A stretch of 64,000 bases of DNA from DASRHT01 sp035293765 (GCA_035293765.1 DATGMF010000086.1:44699-108698); one strand, 5' to 3'; numbered from the stretch's first letter, positions 26,730 to 35,747 are shown. The notes: a model not told the origin generated them from the letters alone. Numbers and translations: made by a program.

Positions 26730-26870
26730 GGACACTTGTTACTGAGCGACTAAGCGAAGCCAGGCGCTTCCTGATCGCCCTCGTGCGCCTTTGCCCAGCC
26801 CTCTTCGTATGCTCATCGGGACAGGGTTGGGCAGAAGCGCCATTTAGCAGGGAAAGAGGATATATCTATC
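26726..26870. repeat. Intergenic repeat starting at the livJ stop codon
   Basis: The sequence opens GTAGGGACACTTG, with the TAG acting as the livJ stop codon. The remaining bases before livH hold AGGCGCTTC/GAAGCGCC-type inverted segments but no gene. Confidence 0.55.
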
Positions 26871-27746
26871 GTGGGACTCATCATTGAAGCCATTATTACT
26901 GGCATCCTTACCGGCGGGGTCTACGCCTTGATGGCCTCTGGCTTAACGCTGATCTTTGGCGTCATGGACATCATCAACGTCGGACAGGGAGCTATAGTCA
27001 TTCTGGGAGCATACCTGAGCTATGTCCTGGAGCAGCGACTGCACATTGACCTGTTTGTCGGTCTGCTGATCACGATGCCGCTGATGTTCGGGCTGGGGTT
27101 GCTCATCGAGTGGCTCTTGATCCGCCCGATCAAACGTGACCGCACCATGCTCTCCATCCTGATCACATTTGGCGTAGCCCTGATTATAGAGGGCATCATT
27201 AATATCGTCTTCTCCGCCGATTATGTCCAGCTCCATGCCTGGTATGTAACAGCATCCTTTCCAGTGGGTGGATTCTATCTCTCTTACATCTATATTTTCG
27301 GTTTCCTGCTCGCGGTGGTCCTATTGGGAGGGCTCTATCTTTTGCTCTATCGCACCCAGTTTGGCTTGAGCTTGCGCGCTTCGATGCAGAATCGCGCGGC
27401 GGCTGAGCTTATCGGCATTGACGTTGAACGAGTCTCGGCGATTACCTTCGGCATTGGCATCGCCCTTGCCGCCGCCGGAGGCATGGCTTTTGGCGCGACA
27501 ACGACATTTAACGCCGGCAGCGCATACGACCTGATTTCGCGCCTGCTCGCTATCATCATCTTTGGCGGCATGAGCAGCTTGCGGGGAGCGTTGATTGCTT
27601 CTGTGGGGATGCTGGTGATTGAGGACGTGACAGCGGTGGTCTGGTCACCCGTCTGGGCCAGCACGGTCTTTTTCATCCTGCTGGTGATTATCCTGCTGGT
27701 GCGACCGCAAGGGTTGCTTGGGCAGAAGGAGGGAAGGAAGCAATGA
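26871..27746 (+). CDS. livH: Liv-type ABC transporter permease (LivH)
   Basis: A 291-aa inner-membrane permease with about eight hydrophobic segments. GGVYALMASGLTLIFGVMDIINVGQGA is the LivH signature, and RASMQNRAAAELIGIDVERV is the cytoplasmic coupling loop that contacts the ATPases. Starts at GTG 26871 with GAGGA about 12 bases upstream. It overlaps livM by 4 bases. Confidence 0.94.
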   Translation: MGLIIEAIITGILTGGVYALMASGLTLIFGVMDIINVGQGAIVILGAYLSYVLEQRLHIDLFVGLLITMPLMFGLGLLIEWLLIRPIKRDRTMLSILITFGVALIIEGIINIVFSADYVQLHAWYVTASFPVGGFYLSYIYIFGFLLAVVLLGGLYLLLYRTQFGLSLRASMQNRAAAELIGIDVERVSAITFGIGIALAAAGGMAFGATTTFNAGSAYDLISRLLAIIIFGGMSSLRGALIASVGMLVIEDVTAVVWSPVWASTVFFILLVIILLVRPQGLLGQKEGRKQ

Positions 27747-28822
27747 GCAATAGCAAGCTCCTCCAGAGCACCGGGTTGCTTCTTCTATTGGCAATGGCGA
27801 TTGCGTTTCCATTGCTCTTTTCCAATCCGGCAATAACCGCTATTGCCGTCTTTACCCTCTTGTTTGCCGCCGCCGCCACCGGCTGGAATATTTTTTCAGG
27901 CTATACCGGCTATATCGCGTTGGGTCACGCCGCTTACTTTGGCATCGGAGCTTATGCGCTGGCAATTATGTGCCAGGATTGGCATATTCCGGGCGGATAT
28001 ATGCCATTCTTGCTGGTACCCGTCGCCGGCCTGCTGGCAGCAATTGCGGCGATCCCATTAGGAGGGATCGCCCTGCGGGTGCGGCGCCATACATTCGTGG
28101 TGATTACGATTGCCATGTTCTTCATTTTGCAGTTGCTGGCATACAACCTGCGGAATATTACCAATGGCTCCACAGGCATGGGGCTCCCGATCCCCACCGA
28201 TTGGAGCGGCGACTTCTTCAATACTCCATTCTACTATGTGGCTCTGGCTGTGCTGCTATTTGCTATCGCCATTTCATGGTGGGTGCGCCATTCTAAATAT
28301 GGCCTGGGGCTGCTTGCTATCCGCGACGATGAGGACCGGGCGCTGGGACTGGGCGTCCACGTCGAAGCGTCCAAGCTATCAGCGTTTGTCATCTCAGCGT
28401 TCATTGTGGGCATGGTCGGAGCCGTCTGGGCCTATTTCGTCGAGTCGATCTATCCGCCCGTTGCCTTCGACGCACTGTTCGATGTGGCCGTCACCTTGAT
28501 GGCTTTCCTGGGCGGAGTGGGAACGATTGCGGGTCCAATCCTGGGCGCACTGCTTTTAGAGCCAACGCAGCAATACTTTACCTTGCAGTTCGGTCAGAAC
28601 TATTACCTGGTCATTTATGGAGCAATGTTCCTGGTAGTCATTCTCCTGCTGCCCCGTGGCGTCATTCCCACACTGACAGAATACTGGACCCGCCTGGTAG
28701 GGACCCGATTTATCGCCTCCGCAGGCGATTTATCGCCTACCCCCATAGAGCCCGGTTTCATCGCTTCTGAGCAAGCGTCGTCAAAGGAGGAACAGACGAG
28801 GGAAGAGGGAATCAACTTATGA
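27743..28822 (+). CDS. livM: Liv-type ABC transporter permease (LivM)
   Basis: A 359-aa permease with the LivM signature SGYTGYIALGHAAYFGIGAYALA near residues 52-72 and the coupling loop RDDEDRALGLGVHVEASKLSAF. Its hydrophilic C-terminal tail of about 45 residues (VGTRFIASAGDLSPTPIE onward) is encoded by a dispersed repeat at 28697-28744, so it is probably a recent extension rather than a functional domain. It overlaps livH and livG by 4 bases each. Confidence 0.94.
   Translation: MSNSKLLQSTGLLLLLAMAIAFPLLFSNPAITAIAVFTLLFAAAATGWNIFSGYTGYIALGHAAYFGIGAYALAIMCQDWHIPGGYMPFLLVPVAGLLAAIAAIPLGGIALRVRRHTFVVITIAMFFILQLLAYNLRNITNGSTGMGLPIPTDWSGDFFNTPFYYVALAVLLFAIAISWWVRHSKYGLGLLAIRDDEDRALGLGVHVEASKLSAFVISAFIVGMVGAVWAYFVESIYPPVAFDALFDVAVTLMAFLGGVGTIAGPILGALLLEPTQQYFTLQFGQNYYLVIYGAMFLVVILLLPRGVIPTLTEYWTRLVGTRFIASAGDLSPTPIEPGFIASEQASSKEEQTREEGINL
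28697..28744. repeat. Dispersed repeat forming the LivM C-terminal tail
   Basis: Reads GTAGGGACCCGATTTATCGC, then a second GATTTATCGCC, and closes with CCTACCCCC. Same family as 21092 and 30274, here translated in frame as LivM residues from about 319. Confidence 0.8.
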
Positions 28823-29550
28823 GCTTGTTGCAAGTGCAGGACATCTCTAAAGCTTTTGGCGGCATCCGCGCGCTGGACACCTGCTCTATCAGCGTTGAGC
28901 AGGGCTCCATTACAGGACTTATCGGGCCTAATGGCTCAGGGAAAACGACGCTCTTCAATGTCATTACCGGCTACGAGCGAGCGGACACGGGCATGATCCG
29001 CTTCGGAGATCGGATCATCACCAATGCGCCGCCCGACAGGGTTTTTCGCCTGGGTATCGGGCGCACATTTCAACTCACGCGCATTTTCCCTCGCCTGACG
29101 GTGCTGGAGAATATGCATGTGGCCGCCCAGCGTCACGACCTCAAAGGATTGCTCAGTCGCTGGAGCGCAACCCACGAGCAGCAGCATGCCCTGGAACTCC
29201 TGGCGTTCGTGAACCTCACCGCGCTCAAAGATATGCCCGCCGGCAATCTCTCCTATGGACAAAAAAAATTGCTGGAATTTGCTCTTATATTAATCGCCGA
29301 GCCGCGTGTAATCTTGCTGGATGAACCGGCAGGCGGCGTCAACCCTACGATGATCAACTATCTGGCCGACCGCATCCGCACCCTCAACCAGCGCGGCGTT
29401 ACCTTCCTGGTGGTCGAGCACAATATGGAATTTGTGATGGAATTATGTGATAGAGTGATGGTGATGCATCGCGGCACGAAAATTGCCGAGGGAACGCCCG
29501 CCGAAGTGCGAGCCAATCCGCTGGTGCTTGAAGCTTATCTGGGAGACTAG
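28819..29550 (+). CDS. livG: Liv-type ABC transporter ATPase (LivG)
   Basis: A 243-aa ABC ATPase: Walker A GPNGSGKTT near 33-41, Q-loop RTFQLTRIFPRLTVLEN, signature LSYGQKKLLEFA, Walker B VILLDEPAGGVNP and switch His in VVEHNMEFVM. The G-type pattern (AGGVNP after Walker B) fits LivG. Energises the LivHM permease together with LivF. Confidence 0.95.
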   Translation: MSLLQVQDISKAFGGIRALDTCSISVEQGSITGLIGPNGSGKTTLFNVITGYERADTGMIRFGDRIITNAPPDRVFRLGIGRTFQLTRIFPRLTVLENMHVAAQRHDLKGLLSRWSATHEQQHALELLAFVNLTALKDMPAGNLSYGQKKLLEFALILIAEPRVILLDEPAGGVNPTMINYLADRIRTLNQRGVTFLVVEHNMEFVMELCDRVMVMHRGTKIAEGTPAEVRANPLVLEAYLGD

Positions 29551-29554
29551 CCAT

Positions 29555-30277
29555 ATGCTACTGACTATGCACAATATCTATGCTGGCTACGAGGGAGGCG
29601 ACGTGCTCAAAGGGGTCAGCCTGCAAGTGGCGCAGGGGACAACAACCTGCATCGTCGGACCCAATGGAGCAGGGAAATCAACGGTACTGCGTGTGCTCAG
29701 TGGCTTGCTGCGTCCACGCCTGGGTGAGATTACCTTTGATGGGCACTCTCTCGTTGGATTGACCCCACGTCATATCCTGGCCCTGGGCCTCGTCCAGGTG
29801 CCGCAAAGCCATAGCCTCTTTCCCGCCATCACAGTGCAAGAAAATGTGCAGCTGGGCGCGTACATGCTGCGGGACACGGCCCTCGTTGAGCAGCGTTTGC
29901 GCGCAGTCGAGGAGATGTTCCCGATAGTGAAAACACGCGCCCGTGATAAAGCCGGCAACCTGTCGGGCGGTCAACAGCGCTTAGTCGAGTTCGCACGCAG
30001 CCTGATGCTGGACCCGCGCCTCATCTTGCTGGATGAACCGTCGATGGGCCTGGACCCCAAAACGTTCAAAATGGTCGTGGAGAAGATCCAGCTGATGCAG
30101 GAAAGCGGCAGAACCATCATCCTGGTCGAGCAAAACGCCCGCACCGGCCTGGGCCTTGCCACAAACGGCATCGTGCTGGAAAGCGGTCGCATACGGCTGG
30201 AAGGCCCGCCTGCCGAAATTTTAAATAATCCTGAAATCGGCCACCTGTATTTAGGCGGAACGCTTTCCAACACGTAG
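29555..30277 (+). CDS. livF: Liv-type ABC transporter ATPase (LivF)
   Basis: A 240-aa ABC ATPase: Walker A GPNGAGKST near 38-46, VPQSHSLFPAITVQENVQLGAY, signature LSGGQQRLVEFARSLM, Walker B LILLDEPSMGLDP. F-type by the VPQ...LFP..TV.EN pattern. ATG 29555 follows GGGAGAC at good spacing; a longer frame starting at 29483 would overlap livG heavily. The TAG stop codon belongs to the repeat at 30274. Confidence 0.94.
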   Translation: MLLTMHNIYAGYEGGDVLKGVSLQVAQGTTTCIVGPNGAGKSTVLRVLSGLLRPRLGEITFDGHSLVGLTPRHILALGLVQVPQSHSLFPAITVQENVQLGAYMLRDTALVEQRLRAVEEMFPIVKTRARDKAGNLSGGQQRLVEFARSLMLDPRLILLDEPSMGLDPKTFKMVVEKIQLMQESGRTIILVEQNARTGLGLATNGIVLESGRIRLEGPPAEILNNPEIGHLYLGGTLSNT

Positions 30278-30330
30278 GGACCCGCTTCAGCGCGTCCGAG
30301 CGCGATTTATCGCCTTCCCGCTCAGACCCG
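30274..30330. repeat. Dispersed repeat at livF stop codon
   Basis: Reads GTAGGGACCCGCTTCAGCGC followed by GCGCGATTTATCGCC. Its TAG is the livF stop codon. Confidence 0.8.
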
Positions 30331-30373
30331 ATCCACCATCTTCCCGTCAGCATTTGATAGAAAGGAAACACAC

Positions 30374-31441
30374 ATGGCACGAGACGCACTGGTACAGAGT
30401 GCAATTGATAACTGGGCTCCCCGCTTTATTGCCAACGGCGTGGATGCAATGGACTTTCAACGCGTGACCAATAGTGTGGAACGCTGGGATGACTGGTGCC
30501 AGCGGTGGTCTGAGTGCGGCGCGATGCATCAGCAGATGGGGGAAAAGGCCGAGGCAGAAAGACACTACGTGTCGGCGGCAACGCACTATTTTCATGCCGC
30601 CATTGCTTACCACTTCGGGAAGTATTTATTTGTGCGCAAGCCACAGGAGCTACGCGTCGCGCATGACCATGCAGTCAGCGCCTATCAAAAAGCCCTTCTC
30701 TATTTCGATTTTCCAGGAGAACACGTCGCCATCCCCTATGAAAATGGAGGCACCATGTATGGCATCTTGCGCAAACCCTGGCATACCCCCAGAGCCCCTG
30801 TGGTCATCCTCGTGCCGGGACTGGATTCGGTGAAGGAAGAGCTGCACAATTACGGCGACGACTTCCTCAGACGAGGCTTGGCGGTGCTGGCTATCGATGG
30901 CCCAGGACAGGGGGAAATGGAGTTTGCGTATCCGATGCGCTACGATTACGAGGTGCCGATCAAGCATGCTATCGATTACCTGGAAAGTCGGCCTGATGTC
31001 GATGCCCGGCGCGTCGGATTAATGGGCGTGAGCCTGGGTGGATATTATGTCGTGCGAGCAGCAGCGTTTGAGCCTAGAGTAGCGGCCACTATTGCCAATG
31101 GAGGACCCTATAGCGCGTTTGAGAACTTCCGGCAGCGACCGATGCTCACCCAGGAAACATTCATTCACCGCCTGAAAGCCTCAAGCGAAGAGGATGCGCT
31201 TCAGGCATTGCGTCGATTCGATCTGACAGGGGTGGCGGCGCAAGTGCAACATCCCTTGCTCGTAATTGCGGGTCGCCACGATAGACTGGTCCCGGCGGAA
31301 CAGGGGATGCGCATGGTGCAGGAGGCTGGCGCTAAAGCAGAGTTATGGATGTTTGAGGATGGCAATCATGTCTGCAATAACATTCCTTATAAGCACCGCC
31401 CACAGCAGGCCGATTGGATGCAGCAGAAGCTTTCTCTGTGA
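30374..31441 (+). CDS. Alpha/beta hydrolase of the 2,6-dihydropseudooxynicotine hydrolase type
   Basis: A 355-aa protein with an N-terminal helical cap region (1-110) and an alpha/beta hydrolase core. Nucleophile Ser220 (GVSLGGYY), Asp303 (GRHDRLV) and His332 (DGNHVCNN) form the triad. Their spacing (83 and 29) equals what I recall for the C-C bond hydrolase DHPONH of the nicotine pathway (Ser217, Asp300, His329), whose oxyanion-region Glu148 aligns with Asp151 here. The relation is to the structural family, and nicotine breakdown is not implied. It is the last plus-strand gene of the cluster and may cleave the imported substrate. Confidence 0.85.
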   Translation: MARDALVQSAIDNWAPRFIANGVDAMDFQRVTNSVERWDDWCQRWSECGAMHQQMGEKAEAERHYVSAATHYFHAAIAYHFGKYLFVRKPQELRVAHDHAVSAYQKALLYFDFPGEHVAIPYENGGTMYGILRKPWHTPRAPVVILVPGLDSVKEELHNYGDDFLRRGLAVLAIDGPGQGEMEFAYPMRYDYEVPIKHAIDYLESRPDVDARRVGLMGVSLGGYYVVRAAAFEPRVAATIANGGPYSAFENFRQRPMLTQETFIHRLKASSEEDALQALRRFDLTGVAAQVQHPLLVIAGRHDRLVPAEQGMRMVQEAGAKAELWMFEDGNHVCNNIPYKHRPQQADWMQQKLSL

Positions 31442-31462
31442 GAGCTCCTGCTGCGAGGTTCC

Positions 31463-32665
31463 TTAGAACGGTTGAAAAGTAACCGGTAAATTCTCAATCA
31501 CGAAGACGATCCCGGTACTGATCCCAATTGGAACGCCTTCTACGCGCCGCAGATCTTTCAACTGCTCTACCATCATAGGCAAGGCGATCTTCGCTTCAAG
31601 CCTGGCTAATGGCGCTCCAATACAGAAGTGGATGCCATGACCGAAGGTGATGTGGCGATTGGGCTCGCGGTCGATAATGAACTGATCCGGGTTAGCGAAC
31701 TGGGCGGGATCACGGGCAGCGGAAGCCAGCCATGTCAGGATAGCTTGATTGGCCGGAATGAGCTGCCCTCCCAGTTCAACTTCGGTCATAGTGCGCCGGA
31801 CGATGAACCAGACCGGCGGCAGATAACGCAGCACCTCTTCTATCGCATCAGGCATCAGCGCGGGCTCACGGCGCAGGCGCTCCAGGGTGTCAGGGTGATC
31901 GGTAAAGCAGAGAATGGCATTGGCGATCAGATTCTTCGTAGTCTCCTGACCCGCCGCCAGCAGCAAAACGCAGAAACGCACCAGTTCGTATTCGCTCAAG
32001 CGTTCGCCATCGATCTCAGCTACGCTCAAGGCGCTGATCAGATCTTCGCGGGGGGAGCGGCGACGTTCCGCCAGCAATCTGGCGAAGTACTCGCTCATGT
32101 CCTCAAACATGTCTCGCGGAAGTTCTCCCATGTCATGACTCGTTTCCCTGGTATCGCCGCCACTGACCCGCGCCCAGCGCTGAAAAATGTCCCAATCCTC
32201 ATCCGGCACCCCCAGCATCTCCGCAATCACTTTCGCCGGCAATGGAAAAGCGATGTCTGAAACAACGTCCATTTTTCCCTGTGATCGTACCTGATTCAAC
32301 AGGTCTTGCGTAATCTTCTCGATGCGGCCTGAAAGATGAGCTACGGCCCGTGGCGTAAACGCCAGATTGACCAGGTTACGCAGCTTACGATGATCAGGCG
32401 GATCTTTCGAGACCAATGTGTCTTCCGTGGCAGGAATACTAAATCCGGGCAAGGGTTGCGAGGAAAATCGGCTGTAGTCGGTGAGAGCTTCTTTCACATC
32501 ATCATAGCGAAAGACATGCCATACCGGCTGCGGCTCACCATGAAACACTGGATGATGCGTACGCATCTGCTCAAACCAGGAAAAAACTCGCGGAATATCT
32601 TCGGGCGAACGAGGCAAAAGTTGCATAAACGAGGTTGACTGAGACTGCGATTGCTGCTGTTCCAT
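31463..32665 (-). CDS. Cytochrome P450
   Basis: A 400-aa soluble bacterial P450. The heme-ligand motif FGHGIHFCIGAPLAR has Cys348, the I-helix reads LLLAAGQETTKN, and the K-helix ExxR is EEVLR. No membrane anchor; it needs separate ferredoxin partners, none of which are nearby. The substrate is unknown. It shares direction with the upstream TetR gene and may form a unit with it, although a repeat separates them. Confidence 0.95.
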   Translation of the reverse strand: MEQQQSQSQSTSFMQLLPRSPEDIPRVFSWFEQMRTHHPVFHGEPQPVWHVFRYDDVKEALTDYSRFSSQPLPGFSIPATEDTLVSKDPPDHRKLRNLVNLAFTPRAVAHLSGRIEKITQDLLNQVRSQGKMDVVSDIAFPLPAKVIAEMLGVPDEDWDIFQRWARVSGGDTRETSHDMGELPRDMFEDMSEYFARLLAERRRSPREDLISALSVAEIDGERLSEYELVRFCVLLLAAGQETTKNLIANAILCFTDHPDTLERLRREPALMPDAIEEVLRYLPPVWFIVRRTMTEVELGGQLIPANQAILTWLASAARDPAQFANPDQFIIDREPNRHITFGHGIHFCIGAPLARLEAKIALPMMVEQLKDLRRVEGVPIGISTGIVFVIENLPVTFQPF

Positions 32666-32690
32666 GCATTAAACCTTTCTTGACATCCCT

Positions 32691-32745
32691 GTAGGGGCAG
32701 GGCTAGCCCCCACCCAGGCTTATCTCTGCCCAGGCTAGCCCCTAC
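32691..32745. repeat. Dispersed palindromic repeat between P450 and TetR genes
   Basis: Inverted ends GTAGGGGCAGGGCTAGCC and GGCTAGCCCCTAC. Read on the minus strand, its TAG (32742-32744) is the stop codon of the TetR gene. Confidence 0.85.
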
Positions 32746-33371
32746 CTGATAGCAAATCCTTCAAAGAAGATGCGTCCTACCTGACGGCTGAGTTCTGCGG
32801 GCGATAACTGCTCCTGAAGATGCAATTGCTCGCTGCGGCTGAACCAGAGCGCATGCATAAAAATGGTCAACATCAACTCGACGGAGATGGCCGCATCAAA
32901 CTCTCCGGCAGCCTGACCCGCTTCCATGATCTTCCCGACCTGAGCAGCGCATCGTTCCACACGCTCGCATAACCGCCCCTTTTTCTCTAGCAAACTCTTG
33001 CGAATATCTGTATCGTGATAGAGCAGGTGCAGCAACTGAGAGCGCAGCCCCTGATGCTCCTGATAGACGGCAAGCAGAATGCTTTCCAGCCTGGCGCGCG
33101 CCGTCAACCCGGAAGAGGTCGCAGCCTGCTGCACAATCTGTTCAAAGAGCATCAGCCCCCGCTCAAAGAGGGCAAGCCCCAGGTCTTCTTTGTGGGGAAA
33201 GTGCTGGTAGAGCGTGCCTTTGGCGATACCAGCACGGGCCGCGATTTCATCCATAGCTGTGTCATGGTAGCCTTTTTCGACCAGCACTTCTTCAGCCACG
33301 TCCAGGATGAGTTCTGTCCGAACCCCACGTAGCTTCTCTCTGAGCGGGCGCTGGCGCATATCTGCTGACAT
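32742..33371 (-). CDS. TetR-family transcriptional regulator
   Basis: A 209-aa regulator. The N-terminal HTH (about 20-65) reads ILDVAEEVLVEKGYHDTAMDEIAARAGIAKGTLYQHFPHKEDLG, the family signature. The C-terminal ligand domain has no recognisable specificity. It probably represses the downstream P450 gene. The ATG has GGGAGGAG close upstream. The C terminus ends at a repeat-derived TAG. Confidence 0.93.
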   Translation of the reverse strand: MSADMRQRPLREKLRGVRTELILDVAEEVLVEKGYHDTAMDEIAARAGIAKGTLYQHFPHKEDLGLALFERGLMLFEQIVQQAATSSGLTARARLESILLAVYQEHQGLRSQLLHLLYHDTDIRKSLLEKKGRLCERVERCAAQVGKIMEAGQAAGEFDAAISVELMLTIFMHALWFSRSEQLHLQEQLSPAELSRQVGRIFFEGFAIR

Positions 33372-33975
33372 CTACTCCTCCCCTGCGCAAAACTGCTACT
33401 TATCGCGATCAATCGGGCGGACGCGATCAATCTAGTTTCTACATCATCCGAGTCATATTACAAAATAGACTTCCCAGTTCAAATTTTAAACTCGCGCGTC
33501 CAGGAATGTCAAGAAAAACTTCTTCATGCGTCGTTTTGAAGCTCACGGGTGTAAATTCCCAAAAGCTATTGTAGCTTCTATAGCTACCCAATTTGCGCTG
33601 GTAAGCTCTTCGCGCCTTCTCTCAACAGCCTCCCCGGGTTTCTGGCTGGACGCTTAACCCCACCGCCTTCGCTAGCTCTGGTTCGCAAATATTCGCGCAA
33701 CTCTCATCATCAACTTTCAAGTGCAATAGTGGTACAATTGGTGTGGAATGCGGGTTTACGCCGCTATACGAGCGCCACAAGTTGAAGTTTGTATCTATGG
33801 TGGCACTAACAATCAAAGAGAGTCGTGTGTAACATGGCTGTTTTATCCTATGCGAGGGAACAATAGGGGTTCCACAGATGAAAAGATAATATGAAGAAAA
33901 AGCAGTTTGCAAGGAGCGCCTGAGCACAGGCTAGATGGGCTCGCATCGGCGCTCGGTATAAAAAGGAGCAAGCAT
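33372..33975. other. Long intergenic region upstream of hsp20
   Basis: No convincing gene in 604 bases. The start carries a decayed member of the repeat family (GCGATCAATCGGGCG / GACGCGATCAATC at 33395-33440). The rest is AT-mixed sequence that must hold the TetR and hsp20 promoters. No CIRCE-like inverted repeat (TTAGCACTC type) is visible, so HrcA control of hsp20 is not supported. Confidence 0.45.
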
Positions 33976-34419
33976 ATGTCACTCATCCCAAGAGATCCGT
34001 TTGATGCATTAGTGCCGCTGCGTGAAGCAATGAACCGACTGATCGAAGACGGCTTTGTCGGTCCCACCCGTTTTGAAGCGATTACAGGGCGCACCTTCCT
34101 GGTAGATCTCTATGAGACAGAAGACCGGCAGCAGTATGTACTTGAGGCTGCGCTGCCAGGCTTCAAACTCGAAGACCTGCACATCACAGCGATGGATGAT
34201 ACTATCACGATCCACGTCGCCAGAAAAGCAGCGGAGAAGGACGAGAAGAGCAGTTACGTCCGCCGTGAGCGATTTGAAGGCAAGATGACCCGCGCTTTCA
34301 CGTTGCCAACAACCATCGAGCCGGATAAAATCGAAGCTCATTATGAGCACGGGATTTTGAGGCTGAGCATTCCTAAAGCAGAGCAGGTGAAACCAAAACC
34401 GATCACCGTACGAGCATAG
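33976..34419 (+). CDS. hsp20: Small heat shock protein, Hsp20 family
   Basis: A 147-aa alpha-crystallin-domain chaperone that holds unfolding proteins. The N-terminal RDPFDALVPLREAMNRLIEDGFV, the core VDLYETEDRQQYVLEAALPGFKLEDLHI, and the C-terminal A-x-x-x-x-GIL-L (HYEHGILRLSIPKAEQ) are typical. The C-terminal IxI anchor reads KPITV. ATG 33976 follows AAAAAGGAG; an in-frame upstream start (33907) lacks support. Monocistronic, with a terminator downstream. Confidence 0.94.
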   Translation: MSLIPRDPFDALVPLREAMNRLIEDGFVGPTRFEAITGRTFLVDLYETEDRQQYVLEAALPGFKLEDLHITAMDDTITIHVARKAAEKDEKSSYVRRERFEGKMTRAFTLPTTIEPDKIEAHYEHGILRLSIPKAEQVKPKPITVRA

Positions 34420-34838
34420 GAGTTTTCAGACGCCTTCCAGGCAATATCATCTTAGCCATAGCACACCAGGGAGAGCCAGAGCATTTTGCATCTGGCTCTC
34501 CCTTTACATTTGGAGCCAACGTTGAGGACCCGGTCAAGATCTGGATTTCGCTGGAGCCAAAACTAGTAGGGGCGGGGCGACCGGCAACGGGCAGATGCAG
34601 CTAGATTGTGCCAAAAACAGGAAAATAGGGGGAGTCGTTACTTTGCGACTTATGACCCGTTACGTAGTACAGGCTGGATAGAAGTTTTTATTCTTGTATC
34701 TTTGTGTATCCTCTCTGCCGTGAAATGCAGAGAAAACTCTCTCCAGCAGGTCTCGGTTCAACAAGCGATGTTTTCGCAGCTATATTCTTGTTCCCGCGTC
34801 ACTCTTACTCATTTATTCCGTCTTATAGGGAGGAATTT
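34420..34838. other. Intergenic region downstream of hsp20
   Basis: After the terminator at 34468-34505, a GTAGGGGCGGGGCGACCGG repeat fragment lies at 34566-34584. The remaining 250 bases have no convincing gene and precede a membrane-protein gene. Confidence 0.5.
34468..34505 (+). terminator. Rho-independent terminator after hsp20
   Basis: A perfect 12-bp stem, GGGAGAGCCAGA with TCTGGCTCTCCC, around a 10-base loop, followed by TTTA. Confidence 0.8.
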
Positions 34839-35384
34839 ATGTCAACAACCATCCCGCGATTGTCCACTCCATACAATCGCAATGCGCGTAACCAGGGCGC
34901 GCGCAGCCGTAACGCGCTCCAATCGTATATTTTGCTTGCCCTGGGAGTTATCTGTCTTCTCGGCGCCCTGTTCTTACGGCTCGATTCCCGAGCTTATCCA
35001 ATCGGCCTCTTTTTATTTGGGTTCGGCCTACTGATTGCCGCGCTGGTCAGTCCCAGGCACCTGATCATCTCAGGAGTATTCTTTACTTGCGTCGGGGCCG
35101 CTTTCTTTCTTGGCTTCAGAAAGATCGTTCCGTTTGATAACTCGCTGCTGATTATGGCAATCAGCCTGGCACTCTTAGGGATCGCTTTGATGGCCCGCAA
35201 GGGATACGTCGGGGCTGGCGCATTAACTCCGGGATTGTTTGTTTTATTGGTGGGGATCATCCAATATCCAGTGTGGAAACTGGGTCCCCGGCTGGCCCCT
35301 TTTGTCCTTTCGCTCTGGTTCCCCGGCATCGCATTGCTCGTCATTGGGCTCGCATACTGGTTTTTAAGGAACCGAACGGCATAA
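34839..35384 (+). CDS. Hypothetical multi-pass membrane protein
   Basis: A 181-aa protein with a polar, Arg/Asn-rich N terminus of about 30 residues and then about six hydrophobic segments (LALGVICLLGALFL; PIGLFLFGFGLLIAALV; HLIISGVFFTCVGAAFF; LLIMAISLALLGIALM; LTPGLFVLLVGIIQYP; FPGIALLVIGLAYW). No family recognised. ATG 34839 follows AGGGAGGAA; an upstream in-frame extension has no site. Followed by its own terminator. Confidence 0.75.
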   Translation: MSTTIPRLSTPYNRNARNQGARSRNALQSYILLALGVICLLGALFLRLDSRAYPIGLFLFGFGLLIAALVSPRHLIISGVFFTCVGAAFFLGFRKIVPFDNSLLIMAISLALLGIALMARKGYVGAGALTPGLFVLLVGIIQYPVWKLGPRLAPFVLSLWFPGIALLVIGLAYWFLRNRTA

Positions 35385-35439
35385 TCTATCTGTTTGCTGT
35401 TCTGATAGAACAGAGCTAACTTTGCGTTCAACCTTCCAC

Positions 35440-35469
35440 AGGCTCTTGAGGTAACTCGGAGCCTTTTTT
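35440..35469 (+). terminator. Rho-independent terminator after the membrane protein gene
   Basis: Stem AGGCTC / GAGCCT around a 13-base loop, followed by TTTTTT (35464-35469). Confidence 0.75.
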
Positions 35470-35624
35470 GCTCATCATCGGGTAATGATTTGCATCCATA
35501 CACCGGTCAGGAAAGAAGCGCACCCCTATCCAGCGCTATTTCGTCTCTGCGGGCATGTTTGCTTCTTCATTACTATGGAGAGCGCCAACCATCTTCTGTT
35601 TGTGCTATACTATTAGGAGGACAT

Positions 35625-35747
35625 ATGGTCAATGAAGCTGATAGGTGTTGTGAAGTCGGTAATTGGGACGAAGTAGAGCTATCATCGGCACCCTCCAGCA
35701 TTGTATTGCATCATCATCTCCTCGCATCACGCTATACTCGCCTTTGA
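35625..35747 (+). CDS. Small hypothetical protein (40 aa)
   Basis: A 40-codon frame beginning at ATG 35625, directly behind an ideal TAGGAGGA site at 5 bases spacing. The protein is acidic at first (VNEADRCCEVGNWDEVEL) and His-rich later. No homology recognised. Support is only the strong ribosome site and a TATACT-like box just upstream. Confidence 0.35.
   Translation: MVNEADRCCEVGNWDEVELSSAPSSIVLHHHLLASRYTRL

Noticed and set aside
33372..33975. CIRCE element upstream of hsp20
   Set aside because: No TTAGCACTC-N9-GAGTGCTAA-like inverted repeat is visible.
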